A stretch of 64,000 nucleotides of DNA from Arenicola marina (Eukaryota > Annelida > Polychaeta > Arenicolidae): the NCBI GenBank assembly GCA_964019135.1, contig OZ025252.1:9502823-9566822 (forward strand). Reading direction: 5' to 3'. Under the pieces are notes generated by a model that had not been told where the DNA came from, made no database searches, and was given only the letters and a program-made list of their open reading frames with translations. Position 1 is the stretch's first letter; each line of letters begins with the position of its first letter. The translations under genes and the position numbers were made by a program. Positions 36,901 to 42,925 of the stretch are shown piece by piece.

Positions 36901-38221
36901 CGTTGGAAAATGTATACCAGCATTACCAAGAGTTAAGGCACACATGCTTAACAGTTATCCCCGTAAGCCATCAATGATCGGTGCTCTTAATATGGGAGAC
37001 TCGAGGGACCCTTAGTTTATCTTGTGTGAATGTCCGTTGCCGGCCAAATAATAGTGCGATATTCACCAACCCACAAGCTGGAACCTAACCATACGGTAAC
37101 TAATGTGTGATGACATAGGCGAGGTATTTATTGTACAATATGTCTATTTGGCCTTGTTATTGCATTGCCTAGCCGCCGACTTCGCCTTACTGTTGTGCTG
37201 CGAGCAAGCCGCTGTGTCACCTGTGGGGCATTGGGTCCTGGACTGACCACCTTTTGACCCGTTGAGACCCTTAATGGAGCCGTAATGATGGTTGTTTCAG
37301 TGCCGCGCGCTTCACAAGCGATTGATGCTGGCCCAGAAGGAGCGAGACCAATTCCGGGACGATCTGTCGACAGCCAATCAAAGTGTCGCTCAACTTAAGG
37401 TGAGTGTGAGAGCCGATCAGCGTCTCCTACAGTGAGCGTCTTAGCCAGTCTGGGCCCGAATAGCATGAGGCGTCCGTACATACATTATGTGATCTCTAGT
37501 AATGGTGAAGTGGCTAACGTCACTATGGTAATAGTGACACCTGATTGGTGTGACCTCTGGTTAGCTTGACACCCTCGCCAAGGTGACCCCTGGTAATAGT
37601 GACCTTTCACGAAGGTGACATGGCTACGGTGACCTGAATATAGCGAACGGGATAAGATAGCCGGTGGTGAGAAATAGCGACCAAGATACTCCAAACAGTG
37701 ATGATGGTAGTTCATGTATGGTTGCTTTGTCAGGTGTATACGTGTTGTTGTTTGTCGTTACAGGATGAGCTGCAGACGACAACCAAGAGTTACGAGGGTC
37801 AGCTGAGCATGATGAGTGAACACTTGGCGGGAATGAACGAGAGACTGACGTCACAGAAAGACGAGATTGACGTGTTAAAGTACCAGCTCAACAATGCCAA
37901 GGTAATCTTAAAACCAAGTAACAAACCTTCCAAGATTTCAGGTTTTGTTTTATAACATTAAGACGTCCAAATGTAATAAATACATAATTGAAAAAGAATT
38001 CTGATACGGCTATACGACTTTAATCGCGCCTTCTTTATTGATTCATCATCCAAGTCAGGGAAATGGATCAGTTGTGAACTGTAATTAAGGAAACCTGAGT
38101 TTTACTCATACGCGAGCTGATATGGAAGTACTAATTAGCGTATGTGATGTCTATATCATGTTCAGTGCAATAAACTGGATATTATATCCTGCAGGGAAAC
38201 AAGAAAGGAAAATCAAAATGA
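976..38221 (+). CDS. PPP1R21: PPP1R21 (FERRY complex subunit Fy-2), complete, 21 coding exons
   Basis: Exons: 976-1026, 8775-8843, 9200-9349, 10445-10561, 11140-11304, 11851-11909, 12194-12288, 12825-13027, 16521-16622, 16932-17020, 17419-17555, 17700-17792, 18550-18677, 19194-19343, 19607-19699, 20095-20196, 20598-20771, 21142-21282, 37301-37399, 37764-37901, 38195-38221. All introns are GT-AG and all phases agree, giving 793 residues (human 780). The N-terminus reads [17 protein letters not shown] then LRAQ, the KLRAQ motif at residues 17-21. Exon 9 has [14 protein letters not shown], exon 16 [10 protein letters not shown], exon 18 [18 protein letters not shown]. The TTKRSYEDQ-like motif TTTKSYEGQ is at about 744-752, and the tail is GNKKGKSK. 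The human protein is a coiled-coil early-endosome protein, the core of the five-subunit FERRY Rab5 effector that links mRNAs and ribosomes to endosomes; PP1 binding is implied by its name. An in-frame TGA lies 7 codons before the ATG. Confidence 0.97.
1027..1675. other. Start of PPP1R21 intron 1, no recognised feature
   Basis: This stretch follows the exon 1 donor GTATGA. It is AT-rich with short chance open frames and shows no recognisable gene or repeat. The 3' LTR of the adjoining retrotransposon would be expected here, but no sequence matching the region right of the gag fragment was found by eye. Confidence 0.6.
1676..6325 (-). mobile_element. Degraded LTR retrotransposon (gag-protease-RT-integrase order), antisense in PPP1R21 intron 1
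   Basis: Broken reading frames on the minus strand follow the order of an LTR retrotransposon. Gag-like frames lie at 6325-6116 and 6026-5499. An aspartic protease core with DTGATT is near 5275-5250. Reverse transcriptase pieces lie at 4683-4468 and 4285-3794, with an ADD catalytic motif near 4240-4222. Integrase follows at about 3386-1676, with a CHHC zinc-binding motif near 2950 and a C-terminal basic domain that ends at the stop at 1676. Frameshifts and stops separate the blocks, so it cannot make a full polyprotein. Integrase after RT fits Ty3/Gypsy or BEL-Pao; I lean to Ty3/Gypsy but cannot settle it. A 345-bp transposon interrupts the integrase. Confidence 0.85.
1996..2340. mobile_element. 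345-bp inverted-repeat element nested in the retrotransposon integrase
   Basis: The left end CAGTGGCGGTTCTATG and the reverse complement of the right end, CAGGGGCGGATCTAGG, match at 13 of 16 positions. GTTAG flanks it at 1991-1995 and 2341-2345 as a 5-bp target-site duplication. Removing the element restores a continuous integrase C-terminal frame across the junction. The interior consists of G- or C-homopolymers and short direct repeats near 2210-2290 with no coding capacity. Its transposon superfamily is unknown. Confidence 0.8.
6331..7083. other. Intron 1 between retrotransposon and LINE, possible remnant 5' LTR at about 6480-6718
   Basis: On the minus strand this segment carries an AATAAA near 6508-6503 followed by sequence leading into the gag side of the element, as an LTR plus leader would. 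No second LTR copy is seen on the other side, so the LTR reading is weak. The rest shows no recognised feature. Confidence 0.3.
7084..8060 (+). mobile_element. Non-LTR retrotransposon (LINE) 3' fragment, dead
   Basis: Two frames (7084-7332 and 7302-7787) encode the C-terminal part of a LINE reverse transcriptase, with [20 protein letters not shown], then [19 protein letters not shown] and [17 protein letters not shown] frameshift joins them near 7310. Between [12 protein letters not shown] and FYYKLKHD the usual fingerprint of about 50 residues is absent, indicating an internal deletion. The 3' end is near 8060, with the repeat GAATCATGAATCATG. It is probably of the CR1/Jockey-like group, clade not certain. 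A second copy of the family is at 62255-62850. Confidence 0.8.
8133..8562. mobile_element. MITE-like inverted-repeat element in intron 1
   Basis: Inverted arms of about 50 bp lie at 8184-8233 and 8498-8547, sharing CTTCCAGTTGGA, AGTTAGACGACATT and ATATAAATACGTT in reverse complement. Short outer ends CAGTG at 8133 and CACTG at 8558 may be the true termini. A partial extra copy of the arm repeat lies at 8138-8170. No coding frame and no clear target-site duplication were seen. Confidence 0.65.
9350..10444. other. PPP1R21 intron 3, no recognised feature
   Basis: This AT-rich intron runs between donor GTGTGT and acceptor TTTAACAG. I see no gene, RNA or clear repeat. The other short introns (2, 4, 6, 7, 9, 14, 15, 16, 19, 20) also show no recognised gene. 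Confidence 0.6.
11409..11575 (+). mobile_element. tRNA-derived SINE, family B, in PPP1R21 intron 5
   Basis: It has an RNA polymerase III box A (TGGTGTAATGG) and a box-B-like GGCTCGAAGCC, then the family body GGGCACCTAATCTGGGA, a CGTCCCGAGAGGTTCC core and a CGGCCTAAAACA end with an ATTAATTAATT tail. Related copies in reverse orientation are at about 40675-40870 and 56040-56188. Confidence 0.75.
12825..13027 (+). CDS. PPP1R21: PPP1R21 exon 8, whose frame stays open into a minisatellite
   Basis: This exon encodes the segment with [21 protein letters not shown] and [15 protein letters not shown], matching the conserved middle of the family. The donor GTAGGA follows codon AAG at 13025-13027. Downstream of the donor, the same frame remains open through the whole 18-bp array and stops only near 16183, because the unit length is a multiple of three and this frame lacks stop codons. 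Confidence 0.93.
13055..16150. repeat. 18-bp minisatellite, about 170 copies, in PPP1R21 intron 8
   Basis: The array is made of TCACTGTGTGTCCCGCGC and close variants (CCTGTGC, TACCGTGC, CCTGCGC), with occasional 2-bp or 4-bp indels that shift the frame between blocks. It begins within about 30 bp of the exon 8 donor. Because 18 is a multiple of three and the unit lacks stop codons in several frames, it produces Cys/Leu/Val-rich open frames of over 1000 codons that are not genes. Alternating GTGTGT and CGCGC segments could favour Z-DNA. Confidence 0.95.
16225..16302. repeat. Short 18-bp tandem repeat, about four copies
   Basis: The motif CTCGCCACACGTTACTGG repeats with CTCC/CTGG variation just after the large 18-bp array. 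The unit length is the same but the sequence is unrelated. Confidence 0.75.
17165..17360 (+). mobile_element. tRNA-derived SINE, family C, in intron 10
   Basis: It contains a box-B-like GTTCGAATCCC and a body with TTACTCTCGGAGACATGGCTC, ending near ATATGACCTAAACA. A shorter related fragment is at about 39690-39790 (TTACTCCCGGAGACCTGGCTC). Box A is degenerate. It ends about 60 bp before the exon 11 acceptor. Confidence 0.6.
17807..18232. repeat. 53-bp tandem array, eight copies, in intron 12
   Basis: Each unit holds CATTGGCTGTGG (an inverted CCAAT box), a TGACG(T/C)C half-site that is a full TGACGTCA in the first copies, and a small inverted repeat. The inverted repeat is CGGGGT-AAACGA-ACCCCG in copies 1-2 and CGGGAT-AAACTC-ATCCCG in later ones. 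The array starts about 14 bp after the exon 12 donor at 17793. The last copy is degenerate. Confidence 0.9.
18380..18530 (-). pseudogene. Antisense diverged copy of PPP1R21 exon 17 inside intron 12
   Basis: On the minus strand, reading from about 18530, the frame gives [20 protein letters not shown] and continues [15 protein letters not shown]. This parallels exon 17, which reads [20 protein letters not shown] then [15 protein letters not shown]. Similarity extends to the GTGATAA near the exon end after a small deletion. The frame is open but runs opposite to the gene, so it cannot be spliced into PPP1R21. It lies 20 bp from the exon 13 acceptor side. Confidence 0.85.
18650..18782. repeat. 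Tandem repeat (51/47/35 bp) overlapping the end and donor of exon 13
   Basis: Unit 1 (18650-18700) spans the last 28 bases of exon 13 and its donor. Units 2 (18701-18747) and 3 (18748-18782) repeat CGTGTCATTGGTCA and a following GGTCAAGGTAGGTCAAAC. Units 2 and 3 carry CAAGGTAGGT, a stronger donor match than the native CAAGGTGGGT. Confidence 0.85.
19457..19600 (+). mobile_element. SINE-like fragment in intron 14
   Basis: It contains the core TTGTCCCGGGAGGTCC and ends with AAAATGGCCTAAAACAC, both shared with family B SINE ends. The tRNA-like head is partly recognisable (CAGCATCTGGTTGATG) but degenerate. It ends just before the exon 15 acceptor. Confidence 0.5.
20598..20771 (+). CDS. PPP1R21: PPP1R21 exon 17, end and donor tandemly duplicated downstream
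   Basis: The exon encodes 58 residues including [20 protein letters not shown] and a Ser/Gly/Pro-rich stretch ([10 protein letters not shown]), corresponding to a variable linker before the conserved [11 protein letters not shown] block. Its last roughly 18 bases plus the GTGAGT donor recur three more times at 35-bp spacing. A diverged copy of the exon lies in reverse orientation in intron 12. Confidence 0.9.
20754..20886. repeat. 35-bp tandem array that duplicates the exon 17 end with its splice donor four times
   Basis: GTGATAAACGACTCCATT followed by GTGAGTAGT recurs with donors at 20772, 20807, 20842 and 20877. The first is taken as the real donor because the exon then joins exon 18 in phase. 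Reading past it reaches an in-frame TGA within about 11 codons. Confidence 0.9.
21283..22630. other. Beginning of the 16-kb PPP1R21 intron 18, mostly unrecognised
   Basis: No gene is visible. At 22130-22380 there is a degenerate run of about 10-12 bp motifs around GGTGACCTTTCGTTGACC and GATGACCTCAT. The rest shows no clear structure. Confidence 0.55.
22631..22891. mobile_element. TTAA-flanked MITE copy 1 (261 bp)
   Basis: Left end TTAAAGTTACTGATACAGCA and right end (reverse complement) TTAAAGCTGCTCATACAGCA are inverted repeats bounded by TTAA, the target-site type of piggyBac-related elements. There is no coding capacity. A further related terminus in the same orientation as the right end is at about 23062-23087. 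Confidence 0.65.
23630..23790. repeat. CT-rich microsatellite region
   Basis: It holds long (CT)n runs with interruptions. Just before it, 23385-23450 has three copies of a roughly 25-bp ACAGTCTGTACCCACCCCC motif. This is low complexity. Confidence 0.75.
23925..24000 (-). mobile_element. SINE family A, truncated 3' fragment
   Basis: TTGGTTGTATATTCAGGACA and the following CGTCAATGGGAGAAGGAAGG stretch match the 3' half of the family A SINEs at 48783, 51306 and 63838. The tRNA-like head is absent. Confidence 0.65.
24196..24722. mobile_element. Palindromic repeat element with G/C homopolymer arms
   Basis: The left arm (ACATGACCCC, then a G run, then CACTACAT, TGTGCCGCCC) is repeated in reverse complement on the right (GGGCGGCACAC, ATGTAGTGCC, a C run, ACATGACCCC). 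Three roughly 50-bp direct repeats with TTTTAGATGCCTTTT lie at 24440-24545 inside. It is probably a nonautonomous DNA transposon; no target-site duplication was established. Confidence 0.55.
25000..25830. repeat. Pyrimidine-rich low-complexity region in intron 18
   Basis: The plus strand is almost entirely C and T with CTCCCTCC-like motifs and C-homopolymers. It yields many Pro/Ser/Leu chance frames on the plus strand and Gly/Arg frames on the minus strand. No gene is seen. Confidence 0.7.
25937..26985. repeat. 54-bp minisatellite, about 19 copies
   Basis: The unit contains ATGTCACTTTATATATCGTA, then AAAGCACACC(C/T)CGGTGCATAC and ATCATCCATCTC. Copies are over 95% identical, with G/A at the GTGCAT/GTACAT site as the main variable. 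Unit length is a multiple of three, giving a false open frame of about 300 codons. It ends at 26985, about 80 bp before an unrelated 36-bp array. Confidence 0.95.
27066..29150. repeat. 36-bp minisatellite, about 58 copies
   Basis: The unit contains CCCAGCGTCACCCAATCCCC and CACCCCACTACTGACA, with variants CCGGCGTC, CTGGCGTC, CATCCCA and GCTGAC. It produces Pro/Thr/Ser-rich frames on plus and Val/Gly-rich frames on minus of 700 to 1177 codons. These lack any non-repeat conserved domain and are not annotated as genes. Confidence 0.95.
29151..29885. other. GC-rich stretch of intron 18 after the 36-bp array
   Basis: It is GC-rich at 29270-29660, with a lone box-B-like GTAGGTTCGAGTCCCCTGC at 29736-29754 that may be the remnant of a tRNA-SINE. 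No protein domain is recognised in the open frames. Confidence 0.5.
29886..30175. mobile_element. TTAA-flanked MITE copy 2 (290 bp)
   Basis: The left end TTAAAGCTGCTTGTCGAGCT matches the reverse-complemented right end TTAAAGTTACTTATCGAGCT. TTAA sits at both outer boundaries (29886-29889 and 30172-30175). The interior, with CTATCCCGGGACACC and AAAGCATCGCGAAGC, recurs at 47240-47513. There is no coding frame of note. Confidence 0.75.
30176..31506. other. Intron 18, unrecognised with a long G run
   Basis: A G-homopolymer lies at about 30588-30606 and a C run at about 31103-31119. Open frames here are Gly/Arg- or Pro-rich chance frames. No gene or clear element is seen. Confidence 0.5.
31507..33056. 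repeat. 31-bp bipartite minisatellite, about 50 copies
   Basis: The unit is CTGACCGTATTGCCGC (16 bp) plus GTTATCTATTACCGC (15 bp). The halves share TATT(G/A)CCGC, so the 31-mer is itself a diverged dimer. Occasional copies have only the first half repeated, for example near 31860 and at the end, 32870-33050. Confidence 0.95.
33057..35096. other. Intron 18 between arrays, no recognised gene
   Basis: It holds an (AT)n run at 33140-33162, a (TA)n run at about 33529-33545 and G runs at 34386-34396 and 34445-34458. GC-rich parts give Pro/Arg-rich chance frames. No domain is recognised. Confidence 0.55.
35097..35826. repeat. 33-bp minisatellite block 1, about 22 copies
   Basis: The unit contains GGGGCGGCGGGCCGTTATAA then TCCTCGAGTTAAA. 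A second type with TTAAGATCCACCTGTTAAA alternates with the first in much of 35330-35680, giving a 66-bp higher-order period. CTCGAG and CACGAG variants mix. Confidence 0.93.
36505..36748. repeat. 33-bp minisatellite block 2, about 7 copies
   Basis: This is the same unit as block 1 (GGGGCGGCGGGCCGTTAT, CCACGAGTTA), separated from it by about 680 bp of non-repetitive sequence. Copies are more diverged, with CAGGGGCGG, GGGCTGTTAT and GGCAGACCGTT variants. Confidence 0.9.
36749..37300. other. End of intron 18, no recognised feature
   Basis: Unique-looking sequence leads to the exon 19 acceptor TTGTTTCAG. No gene, RNA or repeat was identified. Confidence 0.5.
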
Positions 38222-40670
38222 GCGGATCTTCAAATACAGGATATAGATGCGAAACTACTTCTAGAATTCCACAGGCAGCTCCTCATCCTACGTCACATCG
38301 CCTGGTTGTGACGTCAGTCCTTTATGCCGTTGTCTCAAAGCCTCTCAGACATGTTTGTCGCTTGAGTTGTACTATGAAAGTCGCTAGACATATCTGTTGA
38401 AGTACTTATCTTTCCGTTATCTCCCATGGCCTTTCGTGGGTGACTCTACTTGGCCTGTCTCGCTTGGAGCGTCTTGCAATGTAGGGAAATGTGCAGTAAC
38501 GAGTCATAAAAAGACACGATATGTCTATAAATATTGCACAATTATCAATATGTTTGAATCAAACGAGCAGTTTAATGCGCCATATTAATTTTATAAAAAA
38601 AAGAGACTTTGACCTTCGATAAGCTAATCCCGACACCGACCTTGATCAATTTCACGAGTTGTCAAGTCGGCTGTAGAAGGAGTCCGGGATGGGTTGTTAG
38701 TGGCATCTATCGCTTGCTTCTCAACTGCAGATATCATTCTAAATGACGGACGAGTTCAACCTGCATCGTGCTTCCATGTGAACCAGCGCCATTTTAATTC
38801 AGTGTAGCTCATGTACAACTCGCTACCAGCATTTACTACTAACAAAATAGATTTCGTATGTGTATACTAACATGGCCGTTAATCTATCAAACGTGGCTGA
38901 CTAGGCCCTATAAGGGTATTCGTGTCAGTGTTTACACGTTGTCACATCTAATGACGTCATTCCCAGACGACTTAAGACGCGGCATTGAAATCAAATCCTT
39001 CCAATGTACGTAACCATGGCAACATGTTATAAATAAAACACGTGCCGCGATTAATCTGCTCGGTGATTAAGTTGATCCGTGACTTTTGAGTGAAGTTTTA
39101 TTTAGTAAAGGAGAGTGATGTTTTCCATGATAAAAGAGGCGACTGTTTTAACGTGAGACCTAAGTTAACGTTTGTCGTTTATGAGTAATGAAAGGACTTT
39201 TTGAGGGACAACTGAATACAAGCCATTAGTGGACATGCAATTGTGCGAACCGCGATGATAATTGTCATTAGCATAATTGATCATTAGCAAAAGTGTATGC
39301 GTAGAAATGCTAGGCTGTGAATAGCATTTAGTGTCTGTGCAGAAGTGGTCGATTGGTTATTAGCAGTAGGTGTCTGGTTGTGTGTTTGGAAGTGGCAGGC
39401 TGTCAATAACGTGTGTCTGTACGGACGTTGCAGCTAGACTGTGATTAGCAATAACTGAACTGGTTGTGTGTCTGTACGTGCTACATTGCAAAAAGTCCCT
39501 GGCTATGTCTGTACAAACGTACTTGTTTGTGGACCAGGTTGTGTCTGTACAGAGATGATTGTTTGTGATCAACAATACGTGTCGGGTTGTGTCTGTACAA
39601 AAGTGCTACGCTGTGAATAGCATTTAGTGTCTGGTTGTGTGTCTGTATAGAAGTGCGCGGCTGGATCGTTAGCTTTTACTCTCGTACGTTACGTTCTTCG
39701 CAACGAGGTGGTTACTCCCGGAGACCTGGCTCCTCTCTCCATTGACGTGATAGGACTGCATATCTTAAGGCGTCCTACCAACCAACCAACATGGCTACAC
39801 CAATTCAAAGATACAATACTCTATAAAACAAGTAGTCTACAATTATCGCATTCGAAGCGACGTAAAACACATATTTTGTATTTTGTCGCTGCCAAATGGT
39901 TACCATGGCCGCCGCTAGAGTACAGGGGGCGGTATTCATAAATCACAAATCTAGCGCCAAGTGGAACATTTTTGTCGAGCGATTATCGGGTTCACAATAG
40001 AACTATTTACACAAGAGGTAGATTTTATGAATTAAGAAAGTGCTAACATTATATTGAATATGACTTCTTGGTCAGGAGCCCCAATGCTGCGACGAAAATG
40101 TTCTTTGTGTGGTAAGTTACATCTGGATTATGAATACCGCCCCAGCGTCTGAGAGTCCACCCAGGACGGGTTTGGTAGGGGAGATTAGGGAAAGGGTGGG
40201 GGGGGGGGTTAATTTGGCAGACACGCAATGTAGTACATTACATGTATGCATAATGTACTGTTTATGTAATCCGTGTATGGTATCTCTGTATATTTGGAGT
40301 GTATATCGATATAAAATATATACGAACGCGACTTTGGGATCTGTTTGTTTTTGATGAGTGAGTTTGCATAGAAACTAAAGAGCTCCAAACCAGATATTGT
40401 ACAGGTTACAAATGTTATGAACGACAGGTGTCAAAAAGGATTGCTAGTGTGTAGCGCTTTTAATACAATTAGTTTTAGTTTTTTTAACCCAAAATATAGT
40501 TCATTAGATATTTATGATGAACACATTTACCTCTCTTTTTTCGATAAAGTTTATATCTATTTACGATCCAAATTTACGAGATTTTACAAAGAAGCGATCT
40601 TCTGGTCAGCGCAAACAAATCTATAAAATGAAATTGTGTTTTGGGCCACTTTTGCGCACACGCAAGACTA
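38222..40670. other. Intergenic region downstream of PPP1R21
   Basis: It follows the PPP1R21 stop and must contain its 3' UTR; candidate AATAAA signals occur, for example near 39031, but none can be chosen. A degenerate tandem stretch at about 39290-39665 repeats TGTGTCTGTACAGAAGTGC-like motifs. A SINE family C fragment is at about 39690-39790. No gene is seen. Confidence 0.55.
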
Positions 40671-40674
40671 ATGT

Positions 40675-40870
40675 TAGCCAATGAACCCCGCAGGACGATG
40701 AATGGAGGGCACTTGTCCGAGATTAGGTGCCCGGGCCCGGCTTCTGACACAGAACCTATTTATCTGTGGTTTACCGCGCTAACCACTACACTAGGGAGAC
40801 CCCATTTTACGCTAACCACTTCACTGGGGACTTCCCCCCCCATTTTACAACTGGAGAGCCCACTCTTGGC
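40675..40870 (-). mobile_element. tRNA-SINE family B, with box A region tandemly duplicated
   Basis: On the minus strand CCCTAGTGTAGTGGTTAGCG contains a perfect pol III box A (TAGTGTAGTGG). It is followed by GGGCACCTAATCTCGGACAA, the family B body. Upstream a second head copy (CCCAGTGAAGTGGTTAGCG) lies about 33 bp away, with CATTTTAC repeated too, so the head is present two to three times. Confidence 0.7.
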
Positions 40871-41224
40871 GTTCAGTATTCTATGGGTTACAGGTACGTT
40901 GATCTACATATTCGAGCTCAACATTTCACATCCCAAGGTCCCCACCCAGCCCCCGGGGAGCCCTCTCGGAACGGATTCGGTGTGCAACTCTCATACCCAG
41001 TGCCAGAGATACATAGACAGTGTACCGCACAACGGGATACTATTGTTCTTTTGGAAGCAAAAAATATTTCATACTTGACTAGCCCAAGATACTGCCCCAA
41101 CAGGGTCTTGTTCAAACAAAATGGAAAATGATTGCCAAAAAGATTATTCACACGTTTGGTGATGAAAATGTAATTTGGGGATGTTGTTCAACAAGGATAT
41201 TTGGACAAGTGACCAGCTTATTGA

Positions 41225-41600
41225 TTAAACTGGTCAAATCTGACCTCCAGTCAGTCCTCCACCGCCACTAGTCGCGAACCCCGGCTGGCGGTTCGCCTCC
41301 ATTTAGTCGCCTTTTGCGTGACGCAGATGTTAAACGTGAAGGCACATCTGGCCTATTCTATTTCCTCCCAAACCCGCAAAGCGGGGTGGGGCGTGTAGTT
41401 ATCAACGACCGGCCTTGGTTGGTGGGGGTTTCAGTGACCCGTTGATCTGTCCAGGGTACGGGGGAGTCATGTGCCGGGAGTAGCCCTGCTCTGCCCTTGT
41501 CACACGGGGGGGGGGGCGAACCCTGGACTCGACAGGGCTGCGTGAGGGAGCCGCCGTGGTCCAGACAAGGAAGGCGTATCAATCTAGATCACTCATTGAT
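41225..41600. mobile_element. Possible SINE or other dispersed repeat
   Basis: GC-rich sequence with a tRNA-like box-B motif on the minus strand (AGGGTTCGCC near 41523) and a G run at 41506-41516. No second copy is present in the window, so the assignment is weak. Confidence 0.35.
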
Positions 41601-42694
41601 CCTTGGCCCAACTTGACTGTAGTGTGTACAATCCTGGACTAAAATACCAACTATGCATAGACAGAACCGAACGGGCTAACCACTAACAAATAAGTAACTA
41701 GCAAGCTGCTAGATTTGCTTAAAGTCCAGTTCAAAAAAAAGACACAAACGACACCTTTTCATTCAGATTAAAAAATGTATTCCCTATCGCGCACATTTTG
41801 TGGCAATGATTAAAACGTTTACATTATTAAGAATGTGGCGCGCGCGTTAAGGCAGTCGACCTTCTGCGCAAAAAATATATCATAATGCTGAAGTTGTCAT
41901 ATGAAATTTAAACCTCAATGCGTTAAAACCTTGCTCATGTTGACCAAATCGTTCTACGAGGATTATTTAAGAATATAATTTAATGTATTAAGCGATAATT
42001 GTGACGTAACTTGCAATTAAGCTATAATAATAACGTAAGAAGCAGCGTTAAGTAATAAGATAAACTTCGCAAAGCAAAGTATTACCAATAGATTAGAAAA
42101 CACATAAGACCTGCATATAACCTAAATAACTGATAAAATCACAATTTAAGTCGCATTAAACTACGATAACATATTAAAACGACGCTGTTCACAAATACTA
42201 CGTAATAGCATGGGGTCAAGCTACATGCATCACCGATGTCGACCTTCAGATAATTCAAGTAATAGTCCGACGCATATTTTATCGGTGACCTGTTAATAAT
42301 ACATGATACAATATATATATAGCTAATACAACACAATAATGAGAGGAGACTTTAATTACATCATACATGTGACTACGCCTCTCATGCAATGATAGGAGTT
42401 GGACGGATGGTTATCTGCGAGTCGCACGAATGGTTGAGACTTCCCTGGGACACATTATAAAAAAATACTTTGGCACAACTGAGCAAAGATGGTTAACATG
42501 CGAATGTAAATGGCTGTAAAACAAACAGACGCTAATCAGGACCAGAATGTCTTCCGGCTGTGTTACGCAATACAAGTTAACGGTGTACACCTGTAAATTC
42601 ACTATTTCGTTACAACCAGTAGAGCAACATATAAATATATTTCATAGTCTCATTGGAAATAACAAAATCGGGATAAATAAACAAATCAGTATAA
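41601..42694. other. AT-rich intergenic region downstream of CEP128
   Basis: It lies beyond the CEP128 stop in the direction of its transcription, so it should hold the CEP128 3' UTR. It is AT-rich with no recognised gene or repeat. Confidence 0.5.
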
Positions 42695-42925
42695 TCAGGC
42701 TAAGCTCTCCTCGTTGTAGCTATTATTCTCGAATCTATCCCTGAATTCGGTGAGTGTTAGTGGGGGAGGGGTGATTGGCTTATATGGACCGGAAATGACG
42801 TCACAGCCCGAGATATCGCACGGAGAATTTTGCGCTGGAACGCTGTCAAACGCCACTCGACGACTGCCATTGGATCTCTTGCCATTCGAACCGTCCGAGG
42901 TCCGTAAAATACTGGCTTCAGGATT
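42695..42925 (-). CDS. CEP128: CEP128 terminal coding exon, low-complexity tail
   Basis: The last exon encodes 76 residues and the TGA at 42697-42695. It leaves the coiled coil: the sequence is Ser/Asn/Arg-rich (GSNGKRSNGSRR), then has YKPITPPPLTLTEFRDRF and an acidic end. Human CEP128 also ends in a basic, serine-rich, non-helical tail, but little residue identity is visible. The acceptor TTTACCTACAG precedes it on the minus strand. Confidence 0.88.
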   Translation of the reverse strand, partial: NPEASILRTSDGSNGKRSNGSRRVAFDSVPAQNSPCDISGCDVISGPYKPITPPPLTLTEFRDRFENNSYNEESLA

